The position numbers were made by a program, and so were the translations under genes. 16,816 bases of DNA from an uncultured Oscillospiraceae bacterium (lineage in GTDB: Bacteria > Bacillota_A > Clostridia > Oscillospirales > Oscillospiraceae). Under the pieces are notes generated by a model. It saw only the letters and a program-made list of their open reading frames with translations, made no database searches and was not told the DNA's origin. Of the stretch, positions 7,460 through 13,378 are shown one piece after another (the first letter of the stretch is position 1; each line of letters starts with the position of its first letter). The DNA lies in the NCBI GenBank assembly GCA_900762245.1, contig CAAFFR010000197.1, forward strand, positions 1-16,816. The letters run 5' to 3'.

Positions 7460-8347
7460 TTACTTCCCTCCCTTGGTGGTGGCAGGCTTTGCAGCGGCCT
7501 TGATGGCAGGCAGGCCGATGGCCAGGGCCACGATGGTGGCAGAGATCAGCTTCAGACATTCGCTGGGCAGGTCCATGCGCAGCGCCAGCGCGATGATAAA
7601 GCGGTAGAGGATGGAGCCAAGGACAGCGCCCAATGCCTTTCTCCACATTTTGCCCTTGGGCAGCAGGGTTTCGCCAATAATCAGGGAAGCAAGACCGATG
7701 ATGACCATGCCAGTACCCAGGTTGATGTCGGCAGTCTTCTGATACTGGGCCAGCACCGCGCCGGAAAGGGCCGTCAGGGAATTGGACAGCATCAGACCGA
7801 TGGTGATGGTAAAGCCGGTATTGATGGAGGATGCCCGGACCATGTCCGCATTGTCGCCGGTAGCCCGGATGGAAAGGCCCAGCCGGGTCTTCAGGAACAG
7901 CACCAGCAGGACTGCGGCCACAACCGTCAGCGCAGCGGCGGGGATCAGCTTGTAGAACATACCCAAATGGGGCTGCAGCAGGGTAAACAGGGTGGCGGAG
8001 CGCAGCATATTCACATTGGAGGAGAAGTCCATCACCGCCAGATTCACGGTGTACAGGCCTGTGTTGGTGATGATACCTGCCAGAATGGAAGGAATTTTCA
8101 GCTTGGTCTGCAGCAGCGCCGTAATAGAGCCTGCACAGGCACCTGCCAGCATCGCCAGCGGCAGGGCAAGGAGGGGATGACCCGCCACCGCCACGGTAGC
8201 CGACACGGCGCAGCCTAAGGTAAAGGTGCCGTCGGTGGTCATATCCGCAATATTCAACACCCGGAAGCTCAGGAACAGCGCCAGGGCAACCAGGGCATAA
8301 ATGCAGCCCAGCTCCAAAGCGCTCATAATAACAGCGGTGGAAATCAT
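7460..8347 (-). CDS. trpY: ABC transporter permease (probable tryptophan importer, TrpY)
   Basis: The 295-residue polytopic membrane protein belongs to the BPD_transp_2 (branched-chain/LivH-like) permease type, with about eight hydrophobic segments. The opening SALELGCIYALVALALFLSF and the following NIADMTTDGTFTLG are characteristic of permeases partnered with PF04392 binding proteins. The cytoplasmic coupling loop is GLSIRATGDNADMVRASSIN (about 156-175). The tail is Lys/Ala-rich. The ATG at 8347 has AGGAGG at seven bases. It is separated from trpX by 153 bases that contain a family A element, and is followed directly by trpZ. Confidence 0.88.
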   Translation of the reverse strand: MISTAVIMSALELGCIYALVALALFLSFRVLNIADMTTDGTFTLGCAVSATVAVAGHPLLALPLAMLAGACAGSITALLQTKLKIPSILAGIITNTGLYTVNLAVMDFSSNVNMLRSATLFTLLQPHLGMFYKLIPAAALTVVAAVLLVLFLKTRLGLSIRATGDNADMVRASSINTGFTITIGLMLSNSLTALSGAVLAQYQKTADINLGTGMVIIGLASLIIGETLLPKGKMWRKALGAVLGSILYRFIIALALRMDLPSECLKLISATIVALAIGLPAIKAAAKPATTKGGK

Positions 8348-8388
8348 CAGGATTCCTCCTTATTTTTGAACAATCTCATAATATCATA

Positions 8389-8493
8389 TGTCATTGCGAA
8401 CCAGTCCGCAGACTGGTGTGGCAATCTCCTCCGAAATTTCCAGAAACTTGAAGGGGATTGCCACGCCAGTGTGCACACTGGCTCGCAATGACA
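8389..8493. repeat. Family A palindromic element, copy 3 (shorter), inside the trp operon
   Basis: Bounded by TGTCATTGCGA and TCGCAATGACA. The left hairpin is ACCAGTC-CGCA-GACTGGT (8400-8417), the right one GCCAGTG-TGCA-CACTGGC (8465-8482). It is about 25 bp shorter than the other copies, lacking the GGTCCGCGCAGAATC middle. It sits between trpX and trpY and would be transcribed with them. Confidence 0.87.
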
Positions 8494-8500
8494 TCATAAC

Positions 8501-9487
8501 TTATTGGGCGGTAGTTACCTCGTTGATGGTATTTGCCATGGTGGTGAAGACGCTGTAATTGATGCCGCAAGCGGCAGCAGTGTCAGTATTGACGGTGATG
8601 ATGCCGCCGTCCATGACATGGAAGCCGCCAACGGCGCCGCCCATGAGGATATCGAAGGCCATGTCAGCGGTCTTGGTACCCAGCTCGGTGTAGTTGACAC
8701 CGCAGGTGGTGAAGGCGCCGGAGAGGACGAAGGAGTCAGCGCCGGTGTAGTGGGGGATACCGGCCTCGTTCAGGGTCTCAGCCACGGAAGCCTCGGCGTT
8801 CATAACGGCGTTGTCAGTGGGGGTGAAGACAGCGTCCACACGGCCCACCATGGAAGCGGCAGCTTCCAGAACTTCACCGGCGGTGTTGCCGGTCTTTTCC
8901 AGATAGGCGATGCCCTTGGCATCCAGATAGGCCTTGGCTTCGGCGATGGGAGTCTGGGAGTTGATCTCGGAATTGGAGTACAGCAGACCGACGGTCTTCA
9001 CATCGGGCTGTGCGGCCAGCATCATGTCCAGAATGAAGGGGGTATTCAGGGCATCGGAAACGCCGGTGACGGTAGGGATACCGGTAAGGCCGGCAGATTC
9101 AGGGTCGGAGCAGGCGGCGTAAACAACAGGAATGTTGGTGCCCTCAGCGGCGGTGACCATGCACTGGGCAGCCATGGTGGCGATGGGGATGATCAGATCA
9201 TAACCGTCGGAGACCACCTGGGTGCCGATCTGATTCAGCACGGAGGCATCGTTCTGGCCGTTGAAGGACTTGATGGTGATCTCTACGCACTGCTCCTGCG
9301 CCAGAGCTTCCAGCTGGGCTTCCACAGCGGTGCGGATCTCATCCAGAGAAGAGTGATCCAGCTGCTGGACGATAGCAACACTGTAGCTGTCAGGATGGCC
9401 GGTGGGAGTCGTTTCTTTGGAGGAACCGCATGCGGTGAAGGTGAAGGCCATGGTCAGGGCCAGAATCAGGGAAATCAGCTTTTTCAT
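8501..9487 (-). CDS. trpX: ABC transporter substrate-binding lipoprotein (probable tryptophan importer, TrpX)
   Basis: The product has 328 residues. It has a lipoprotein signal peptide: MKK, a hydrophobic core, and FTAC with the predicted lipidated cysteine at position 20 followed by GSS. The mature part matches the PF04392 (ABC_sub_bind) family in order: YSVAIVQQLDHSSLDEIRTA (35-54), DLIIPIATMAAQ, IPVVYAACSDPESAGL, VGLLYSNSEINS, DAVFTPTDNAVMN and the closing GINYSVFTT. It would bind the amino acid outside the cell and deliver it to TrpY/TrpZ. The ATG has AGGAG at eight bases. Its own start region lies just downstream of a family C element, which separates it from the T-box leader. Confidence 0.9.
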   Translation of the reverse strand: MKKLISLILALTMAFTFTACGSSKETTPTGHPDSYSVAIVQQLDHSSLDEIRTAVEAQLEALAQEQCVEITIKSFNGQNDASVLNQIGTQVVSDGYDLIIPIATMAAQCMVTAAEGTNIPVVYAACSDPESAGLTGIPTVTGVSDALNTPFILDMMLAAQPDVKTVGLLYSNSEINSQTPIAEAKAYLDAKGIAYLEKTGNTAGEVLEAAASMVGRVDAVFTPTDNAVMNAEASVAETLNEAGIPHYTGADSFVLSGAFTTCGVNYTELGTKTADMAFDILMGGAVGGFHVMDGGIITVNTDTAAACGINYSVFTTMANTINEVTTAQ

Positions 9488-9511
9488 ATTGGTAACTCCT
9501 TAAATATAGAA

Positions 9512-9625
9512 TGTAGGGGGCGGCGTCTCCGACGCCCCGGTGGATAAAGGTCTGCTTCGTCACATTGGTTCAGGTGAATTTGTAACTGCTTTCTGTGCGG
9601 GGCGTCGAGGACGCCGCCCCCTACA
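9512..9625. repeat. Family C element between the T-box leader and trpX
   Basis: Bounded by TGTAGGGGG and CCCCCTACA. Each arm is a hairpin in its own right: GGCGTC/GACGCC type stems with TCC loop on the left and GAG loop on the right. The ~55-base middle is not obviously structured. The architecture (TGTAGGG, self-complementary arm, CCGG, spacer, self-complementary arm, CCCTACA) is that of the 213-316 element, but the arm sequence is unrelated. I see no clear target-site duplication. Confidence 0.75.
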
Positions 9626-9646
9626 GTGCATATATGCCGGACTGTT

Positions 9647-9676
9647 TCACCATCGTTTTCCCGGTAATTTTTTCAT
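9647..9676 (-). CDS. Possible 9-codon mini-ORF MKKLPGKRW between T-box and trpX
   Basis: On the minus strand an ATG at 9676 is preceded by AAAGGAG nine bases upstream and reads nine codons, ending with a Trp codon followed by TGA. Its context (GGAGT, about eight bases, ATGAAAAA) closely resembles the true trpX start. It may be a vestigial former gene start or a short leader peptide. The reading frame is too short to judge by codon use. Confidence 0.2.
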   Translation of the reverse strand: MKKLPGKRW

Positions 9677-9696
9677 ATCATTCTACTCCTTTCGGA

Positions 9697-9733
9697 AATA
9701 AAAAATCCCTGTTCCCCCTATGGGGAACAGGGA
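9697..9733 (-). terminator. Intrinsic terminator of the T-box leader
   Basis: On the minus strand TCCCTGTTCCCC pairs with GGGGAACAGGGA (9722-9733 and 9706-9717), a perfect 12-bp stem with a 4-base loop. A T-rich run (ATTTTTTATTT) follows on the transcript. This is the conditional terminator that the charged-tRNA state would leave intact. Confidence 0.92.
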
Positions 9734-9978
9734 CAGAAAAGACATTTCTGCGGTACCACCCTGCTTGCCGCGAATGCGGCCGCCTCACAACGGTGCCAAC
9801 ACACCGTCTGCCCGTTAACGCTGGCAATGCGTCAGAAGATACTCTGGGCAATCCCATTTCCCCCTGCCCTCGGCGGCCCATTTGCTGCTCCGCTTTTCGC
9901 TCTGCTCTCAGCTTTGCAGAACTCTCTGTGGATGCGCTATGCAGCTTTACTCCCGCTTCCATGGTTTGCTATCAGGTT
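9697..9978 (-). promoter_or_regulatory. T-box riboswitch leader, probable tryptophan (UGG) specifier, of trpXYZ
   Basis: On the minus strand the antiterminator motif AGGGTGGTACCGC (9750-9762) is followed by an intrinsic terminator. Upstream is a stem I with GCGG (9953-9956) pairing with CCGC (9873-9876) and GCTGC pairing with GCAGC. Between these, the specifier loop has the AGTA loop-E element on the 5' side (9948-9951) and AAATGGG on the 3' side. In the usual register, two A before the codon, the specifier is TGG (9878-9880), Trp. ACAGAGAG in the distal arm and the hairpins ACGGTG/CACCGT (stem III) and GCCGC/GCGGC also fit. Uncharged tRNA-Trp would stabilise the antiterminator and turn on uptake. 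The bulge reads UGGU; pairing with G73 of tRNA-Trp would need a G-U wobble. Confidence 0.9.
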
Positions 9979-9984
9979 ATGCCT

Positions 9985-10013
9985 GTTATACACCATCCGT
10001 GCGCCTTTGTCAA
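9985..10013 (-). promoter_or_regulatory. Promoter of the T-box/trpXYZ operon
   Basis: On the minus strand a consensus TTGACA (10008-10013) is separated by 17 bases from TATAAC (9985-9990). Transcription would start near 9978, just before stem I of the T-box. Confidence 0.88.
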
Positions 10014-10067
10014 GCATTATTTTTACACAACAGACGGACAAGTGTGCGTGCATAGTGCATTTCGCAG

Positions 10068-10262
10068 TCCCAAAGCCTTCCCCCGGGGGGAAGGTGGCTC
10101 GCCGAAGGCGAGCCGGATGAGGGGTGGCGTGCAATTCCAAGTCTGGAACAGGTCTGAAACATTGTACGAATCGTAACATTACCACCCGCATTCCTCATCA
10201 GTCACGAATCAAAGATTCGTGCCAGCTTCCCCCCGGGGGAAGCCTTAGGCGCTGTCGCGCCA
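10068..10262. repeat. Family B palindromic element, copy 3, between the trp and nrdR operons
   Basis: The outer stem is AAAGCCTTCCCCCGGGG and CCCCGGGGGAAGCCTT. The left inner hairpin is GGCTCGCC-GAA-GGCGAGCC (10096-10114), followed by GGATGAGG. The right is CCTCATCAGTC then ACGAATC-AAA-GATTCGT (10204-10220). The tail GGCGCTGTCGCGCC follows. The strip 10014-10067 before it holds no gene or recognised signal. Confidence 0.86.
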
Positions 10263-10296
10263 GAAAAATCCCGAACTGCTGACTGCAGTCCGGGAT
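10262..10296 (-). terminator. Rho-independent terminator of the nrdR operon
   Basis: On the minus strand ATCCCGGACTGC (10285-10296) pairs with GCAGTTCGGGAT (10268-10279), with one G-U pair and a 5-base loop. It is followed by TTTTTC and lies six bases after the stop codon of the SdpI-like gene. Confidence 0.88.
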
Positions 10297-10301
10297 GTTG
10301 G

Positions 10302-10823
10302 TTATCTTCTGTGTTTTCTTCTGTGCTGGCCCTTCCGGTTGAAACGGAAGAAAGCCGTCAGGTTGATGCTCAGCACCGCAAGCAATGTCAGCACGGCTTC
10401 CAGCACCATGCACTCCAGAGCCTGCCAGACCATGGCGGTTACCTCCATGTAGGCAAAGCGGCCGGTGATGATGAACATGATGACCGTCAGGGCAAGGCCC
10501 AGGCCGCCGAAGAGCAGGCCTGCCATCCGCTGGGTGGAACGCCATGCGTATTCGCTGCCCATGCCGAAATAGCAGCGGTAGCCAAAATACCAGTTGGCTT
10601 CCTTGGGGGCAAGGAACAGGTAGCAGGCACCGAAAATCAGCAGCAGAATGGGGCCGATCATCACGGCGAATTTGCACACCGGGGCCAGGGAATCAAAGAG
10701 CTTCTGCAGGTCCGGCAGCAAGCTGGCCGGGTCGAAGCCGTCCATGGTGGCCTTGATGGAATCGATGTCCAGCTTCTCTGCCAGAGAAGCTGTGTCAAGA
10801 ATCTGCGTAGGGGTCGTGCTCAT
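10302..10823 (-). CDS. Small SdpI-like membrane protein
   Basis: The product has 173 residues. An amphipathic, Asp-rich N-terminus of about 50 residues is followed by three hydrophobic segments (roughly 52-72, 100-120 and 130-157) and an Arg/Lys-rich cytoplasmic tail. Between the first two segments, ANWYFGYRCYFGMGSEYAWRSTQRMAG resembles the SdpI/YhfL signature (GYRT..SM.....W..AN...G). SdpI in Bacillus gives immunity to the SdpC toxin, but this family is broad and nothing here shows a toxin partner. The ATG overlaps the nrdR stop by one base (TAATG), so it is translationally coupled to nrdR. Family membership is my reading of one motif. Confidence 0.72.
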   Translation of the reverse strand: MSTTPTQILDTASLAEKLDIDSIKATMDGFDPASLLPDLQKLFDSLAPVCKFAVMIGPILLLIFGACYLFLAPKEANWYFGYRCYFGMGSEYAWRSTQRMAGLLFGGLGLALTVIMFIITGRFAYMEVTAMVWQALECMVLEAVLTLLAVLSINLTAFFRFNRKGQHRRKHRR

Positions 10824-11278
10824 TATTTTTCCTCCAGGAATTTGCTGATCTCCCGCATAAAGCTGCCTGCATCCTGAAACCGGTGGTAGATGGAGGCAAA
10901 GCGGATATAGGCGACCTCGTCAATGGGCTTTAAGCGCTCCATGACCATTTCGCCCAGCTTGTCGGTGGTGATTTCCCGTTCCAGAGTGTTCTGGATGGTC
11001 TGTTCGATCTCGGTGGTGATTCGGTCCAGGTCTGCAACATCCACTTTCCGCTTGTCAAAGGCACGGATCATGGAATTGAGGATCTTGTTCCGATCAAAGG
11101 CCTGACGGCTGCCGTTGCGCTTGACAACGATGATGGGCAGGCTCTCCACAATCTCATAGGTGGTGAACCGGCGCTGGCAGTTCATGCACTCCCGGCGGCG
11201 GCGGATGCTGAGGCCGTCCTCAGAATGCCGGGAATCCACGACCTTGCTTTCCTGGTCTCCGCAATAAGGGCATTTCAT
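10823..11278 (-). CDS. nrdR: Transcriptional repressor NrdR
   Basis: This zinc-finger/ATP-cone repressor senses ATP and dATP and controls ribonucleotide reductase genes. The 151-residue product is the usual length. A zinc ribbon with Cys3, Cys6, Cys31 and Cys34 (MKCPYCG ... CMNCQRRFTTYE) is followed by the ATP-cone at about 49-139 (VVKRNGSRQAFDRNKILNSMIRAF and later EVAYIRFASIYHRF). The start is preceded by GGGAGGGG. No ribonucleotide reductase gene lies in the window, so its targets are elsewhere. It is first in a two-gene operon with the SdpI-like protein. Confidence 0.97.
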   Translation of the reverse strand: MKCPYCGDQESKVVDSRHSEDGLSIRRRRECMNCQRRFTTYEIVESLPIIVVKRNGSRQAFDRNKILNSMIRAFDKRKVDVADLDRITTEIEQTIQNTLEREITTDKLGEMVMERLKPIDEVAYIRFASIYHRFQDAGSFMREISKFLEEK

Positions 11279-11298
11279 GGGATTTCCCCTCCCTTTTC

Positions 11299-11342
11299 CA
11301 GTAATAATACTGTATTATACCAGAAGTTTCCACCACTGTCCA
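11299..11342 (-). promoter_or_regulatory. nrdR promoter with an overlapping palindrome
   Basis: On the minus strand TGGACA (11337-11342) and TATAAT (11314-11319) are 17 bases apart. Immediately downstream, spanning the expected start site, is the palindrome CAGTA-N4-TACTG (11299-11312). It does not match the usual NrdR box well, so autoregulation is only a possibility. Confidence 0.78.
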
Positions 11343-11365
11343 GTTTTTTTTGCAATTGGAAGGGG

Positions 11366-11394
11366 TTGCCAATCCGCTGAGATTGGGGTAAAAT
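11366..11394 (+). promoter_or_regulatory. Promoter for the small membrane protein gene
   Basis: TTGCCA (11366-11371) and TAAAAT (11389-11394) are 17 bases apart, divergent from the nrdR promoter. The predicted start site lies about 30 bases upstream of the ATG at 11432. Confidence 0.7.
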
Positions 11395-11431
11395 AGAATG
11401 CAGAATGCATTTTTTCAGGGAGAATCCGTTT

Positions 11432-11815
11432 ATGAAAAACACCCATCTGTATGCCCTCTGGGGCGGTATGTTTAGTTTGTGCGCCGGGCTGGGATTTATC
11501 CCGGCATCTTCCGGCCTTCTGGCAGGCGGTATGACAGCGCTTTCCCTGCTGTGCTTTGTGCCGCCTGCACTGCTTTTGTATCAGGGTGGACCTGATGCCC
11601 GGGCGCTGGTTCGGAATCTTTCCGCAGCTTCTCTGGGACTGACCCTTGTGCTCCTGGTGCTGAATTTTCTGTGCGCCATGCAGTCTGAATTTCTGGGCAG
11701 CGTCCTGCACATCATGCTGGTCATCGTGTCCAGCCCCATGATCTGCAGCGGCCACTGGGCCCTGAGCCTCTTCCTCTGGGCCTGCCTGCTGGTGGCCAGT
11801 TTAAAAAAGAAATAA
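11432..11815 (+). CDS. Small four-helix membrane protein, unknown function
   Basis: The product has 127 residues and I do not recognise it. I prefer the ATG at 11432 over the in-frame ATG at 11405 because GGGAG lies nine bases upstream and the upstream alternative falls close to the predicted transcription start without a ribosome site. The protein has four hydrophobic segments (about 6-26, 30-50, 64-84 and 88-120), short loops and a KKK tail, which suggests a cytoplasmic C-terminus. The loop between segments two and three carries GGPDARALVRN. The gene has its own promoter and is followed by a family A element. It is compact, Leu-rich and without catalytic-looking residues. Confidence 0.75.
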   Translation: MKNTHLYALWGGMFSLCAGLGFIPASSGLLAGGMTALSLLCFVPPALLLYQGGPDARALVRNLSAASLGLTLVLLVLNFLCAMQSEFLGSVLHIMLVIVSSPMICSGHWALSLFLWACLLVASLKKK

Positions 11816-11830
11816 TATATCAAGAAACCA

Positions 11831-11957
11831 TGTCATTGCGAGCCAGTGCGCACACTGGCGTGGCAATCCCCACCAAAGGTCCGCACAGAATCGTACAACG
11901 GTTCCTTTCGGAAACTTGAAGGGGATTGCCGCGTCGCTGTCTCTCCTCGCAATGACA
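11831..11957. repeat. Family A palindromic element, copy 4
   Basis: Bounded by TGTCATTGCGAG and CTCGCAATGACA. The left hairpin is GCCAGTG-CGCA-CACTGGC, followed by CGTGGCAATCCCC and, after a middle nearly identical to copy 1, GGAAACTTGAAGGGGATTGCC. It sits 15 bases after the small membrane protein gene. The stretch 11958-12027 beyond it is AT-rich and holds no gene. Confidence 0.88.
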
Positions 11958-12027
11958 TTTCTTTTTGGGCTTTTTTCTTCATCAGGCATCTTAAACAATT
12001 CCTAAGAAAATCTTAAACTTCGGTCCG

Positions 12028-12056
12028 TTGACTTAAGCTGTATGGGCTGTTATACT
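12028..12056 (+). promoter_or_regulatory. Promoter of the gntR-ABC operon
   Basis: TTGACT (12028-12033) and TATACT (12051-12056) are separated by 17 bases. Each has a single mismatch to the sigma-A consensus. Confidence 0.88.
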
Positions 12057-12083
12057 AACTGTACTAGAACAGCTAGTACAGTT
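12057..12083 (+). promoter_or_regulatory. Perfect inverted-repeat operator, likely bound by the GntR regulator
   Basis: AACTGTACTAG (12057-12067) and CTAGTACAGTT (12073-12083) form perfect 11-bp arms with a 5-base spacer. They directly abut the -10 box and cover the start site. In this position a bound dimer would block transcription. The YtrA-type regulator encoded 21 bases downstream is the obvious candidate. Confidence 0.88.
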
Positions 12084-12103
12084 AAACGAGAAGGAGGGAT
12101 CGT

Positions 12104-12469
12104 ATGGTTCATTTGGATTATCGGGATTCCCGGCCCATTTATGCCCAGATCATTGACGGTCTGAAGGAACAGATCACCGGCGGCGCATTAAAGCCCGGTG
12201 ACAAGCTCCCCAGCGTCCGGGAACTGGCATCGGTATTGGCCATCAATCCCAATACCATCCAGCGTGCCTACCGGCTGCTGGAATTCAACGGCTGGATCGT
12301 CACCATCCCCGGCAAGGGCTGTTTCGTCTGCGAAAACGAAAAAAGCCGGGAGCAGGAAGTGGAGCGCTGGTACACCGCCTTTGATGAAGCCACCGCCGCC
12401 CTGCTGTCGCTGGGCATCACCAGAGAGCAGATGGTTCATCGGCTGGAGAAAAACAGCAAGAAGAAATAA
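12104..12469 (+). CDS. GntR-family transcriptional regulator, YtrA type
   Basis: The 121-residue product is the short form that lacks a large effector domain. The winged helix-turn-helix covers about residues 8-76: PIYAQIIDGLKEQI, then GDKLPSVRELASVLAINPNT (32-51) with the recognition helix following in IQRAYRLLE, and a wing at VTIPGKGCFV. The remaining C-terminal part is a helical dimerisation tail ending in KKK. YtrA-type regulators usually repress their own operon with ABC transporter genes, often induced by cell-wall-active compounds. GGAGG lies about seven bases upstream of the ATG. The two ABC genes follow closely and the operator sits at its promoter. Confidence 0.93.
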   Translation: MVHLDYRDSRPIYAQIIDGLKEQITGGALKPGDKLPSVRELASVLAINPNTIQRAYRLLEFNGWIVTIPGKGCFVCENEKSREQEVERWYTAFDEATAALLSLGITREQMVHRLEKNSKKK

Positions 12470-12496
12470 GAGCCTACGGAAGGAGGCAGTCCAAAT

Positions 12497-13378
12497 ATGC
12501 TTGAACTGAAAAACATAACCAAGACCTTCGGGTCTTTTAAGGCCCTGGATGATCTGACCCTGACGGTGCCCAAGGGCGCGGTCTACGGCCTCGTCGGTCC
12601 CAACGGTGCCGGCAAGTCCACCGCCATCCGCCACATGACCGGCGTTTACCGCCAGGACAGCGGCTCTGTCCGTCTGGACGGAGAGGATATTTACGAGAAT
12701 CCCGCCGCCAAGGCAAAAATTGGCTACATCCCCGACGATATTTTCTATTTCCCCTCCGCCACCATGGAGGACATGGCAAAATTCTATCAGGGCATCTATC
12801 CCACCTTTGACAAAGAACTGTATGAACGGCTGTATGAAATTTTCCAGCTGCCCCGCAACGGCCAGCTGCGGCGCTTCTCCAAGGGTATGCAGAAGCAGGC
12901 AGCCTTCCATCTGGCTCTATCCTGCCGTCCCGAGGTGCTGATCCTGGACGAGCCGGTGGACGGTCTGGACCCCGTCATGCGCCGTCAGGTCATGAGTCTG
13001 ATTTTGTCCGACGTTGCAGACCACGGCACCACAGTGCTGATCTCCTCCCACAACTTAAGAGAGCTGGAGGATGTCTGCGACCATGTGGGCATCATGGACC
13101 ACGGCAGAATGCTGCTGGAAAAGAGCCTTGCGGATATGCAGGGCGCTACCCACAAGCTGCAGATCGTGGGAGACATTCCCGAAGGACTGGAAGTCCTCCA
13201 CGAAAGCAGCTCCGGCCGGATGAAGACCCTCATCGTCCGGGGCTCCGCCTGGGAGATCAGCGAAAAAGCAGCCGCCGCCAATCCCGTCTACTACGATGTG
13301 CTGCCCCTGTCTCTGGAAGAGATCTTCATTTACGAACTGGGAGGTGTGAACTATGCAGTCAAAGACATTCTGCTTTAA
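12497..13378 (+). CDS. ABC transporter ATP-binding protein (YtrB-like)
   Basis: The 293-residue ATPase has Walker A GPNGAGKST (34-42), signature FSKGMQKQ (127-134, in place of LSGGQ), Walker B VLILDEP (147-153) with Glu152, the D-loop GLDP and switch His185. The usual Q-loop Gln is replaced by Asp80 in GYIPDD, as happens in NatA/BcrA-like ATPases. A C-terminal domain of about 75 residues follows, as in drug-efflux or bacitracin-type ATPases. GGAGG precedes the ATG, 27 bases after the regulator's stop. Its 3' end overlaps the permease gene by 26 bases. It is probably part of an exporter or cell-envelope stress transporter; the substrate is unknown. Confidence 0.93.
   Translation: MLELKNITKTFGSFKALDDLTLTVPKGAVYGLVGPNGAGKSTAIRHMTGVYRQDSGSVRLDGEDIYENPAAKAKIGYIPDDIFYFPSATMEDMAKFYQGIYPTFDKELYERLYEIFQLPRNGQLRRFSKGMQKQAAFHLALSCRPEVLILDEPVDGLDPVMRRQVMSLILSDVADHGTTVLISSHNLRELEDVCDHVGIMDHGRMLLEKSLADMQGATHKLQIVGDIPEGLEVLHESSSGRMKTLIVRGSAWEISEKAAAANPVYYDVLPLSLEEIFIYELGGVNYAVKDILL

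Noticed and set aside
9595..10191. Open frames on both strands over the T-box leader
   Set aside because: The region is explained by T-box RNA structure. The frames cross hairpins and a terminator and have no recognisable protein pattern.
11299..11312. NrdR box at the nrdR promoter
   Set aside because: CAGTA-N4-TACTG is a palindrome at the right place but does not match the ACACTATATATAGTGT-type consensus, and NrdR normally acts through two tandem boxes.
5475..11957. Insertion sequences or a composite transposon formed by the family A copies
   Set aside because: No transposase gene lies in or between the copies, and the DNA between them is ordinary operons. They fit small non-autonomous palindromic elements better.
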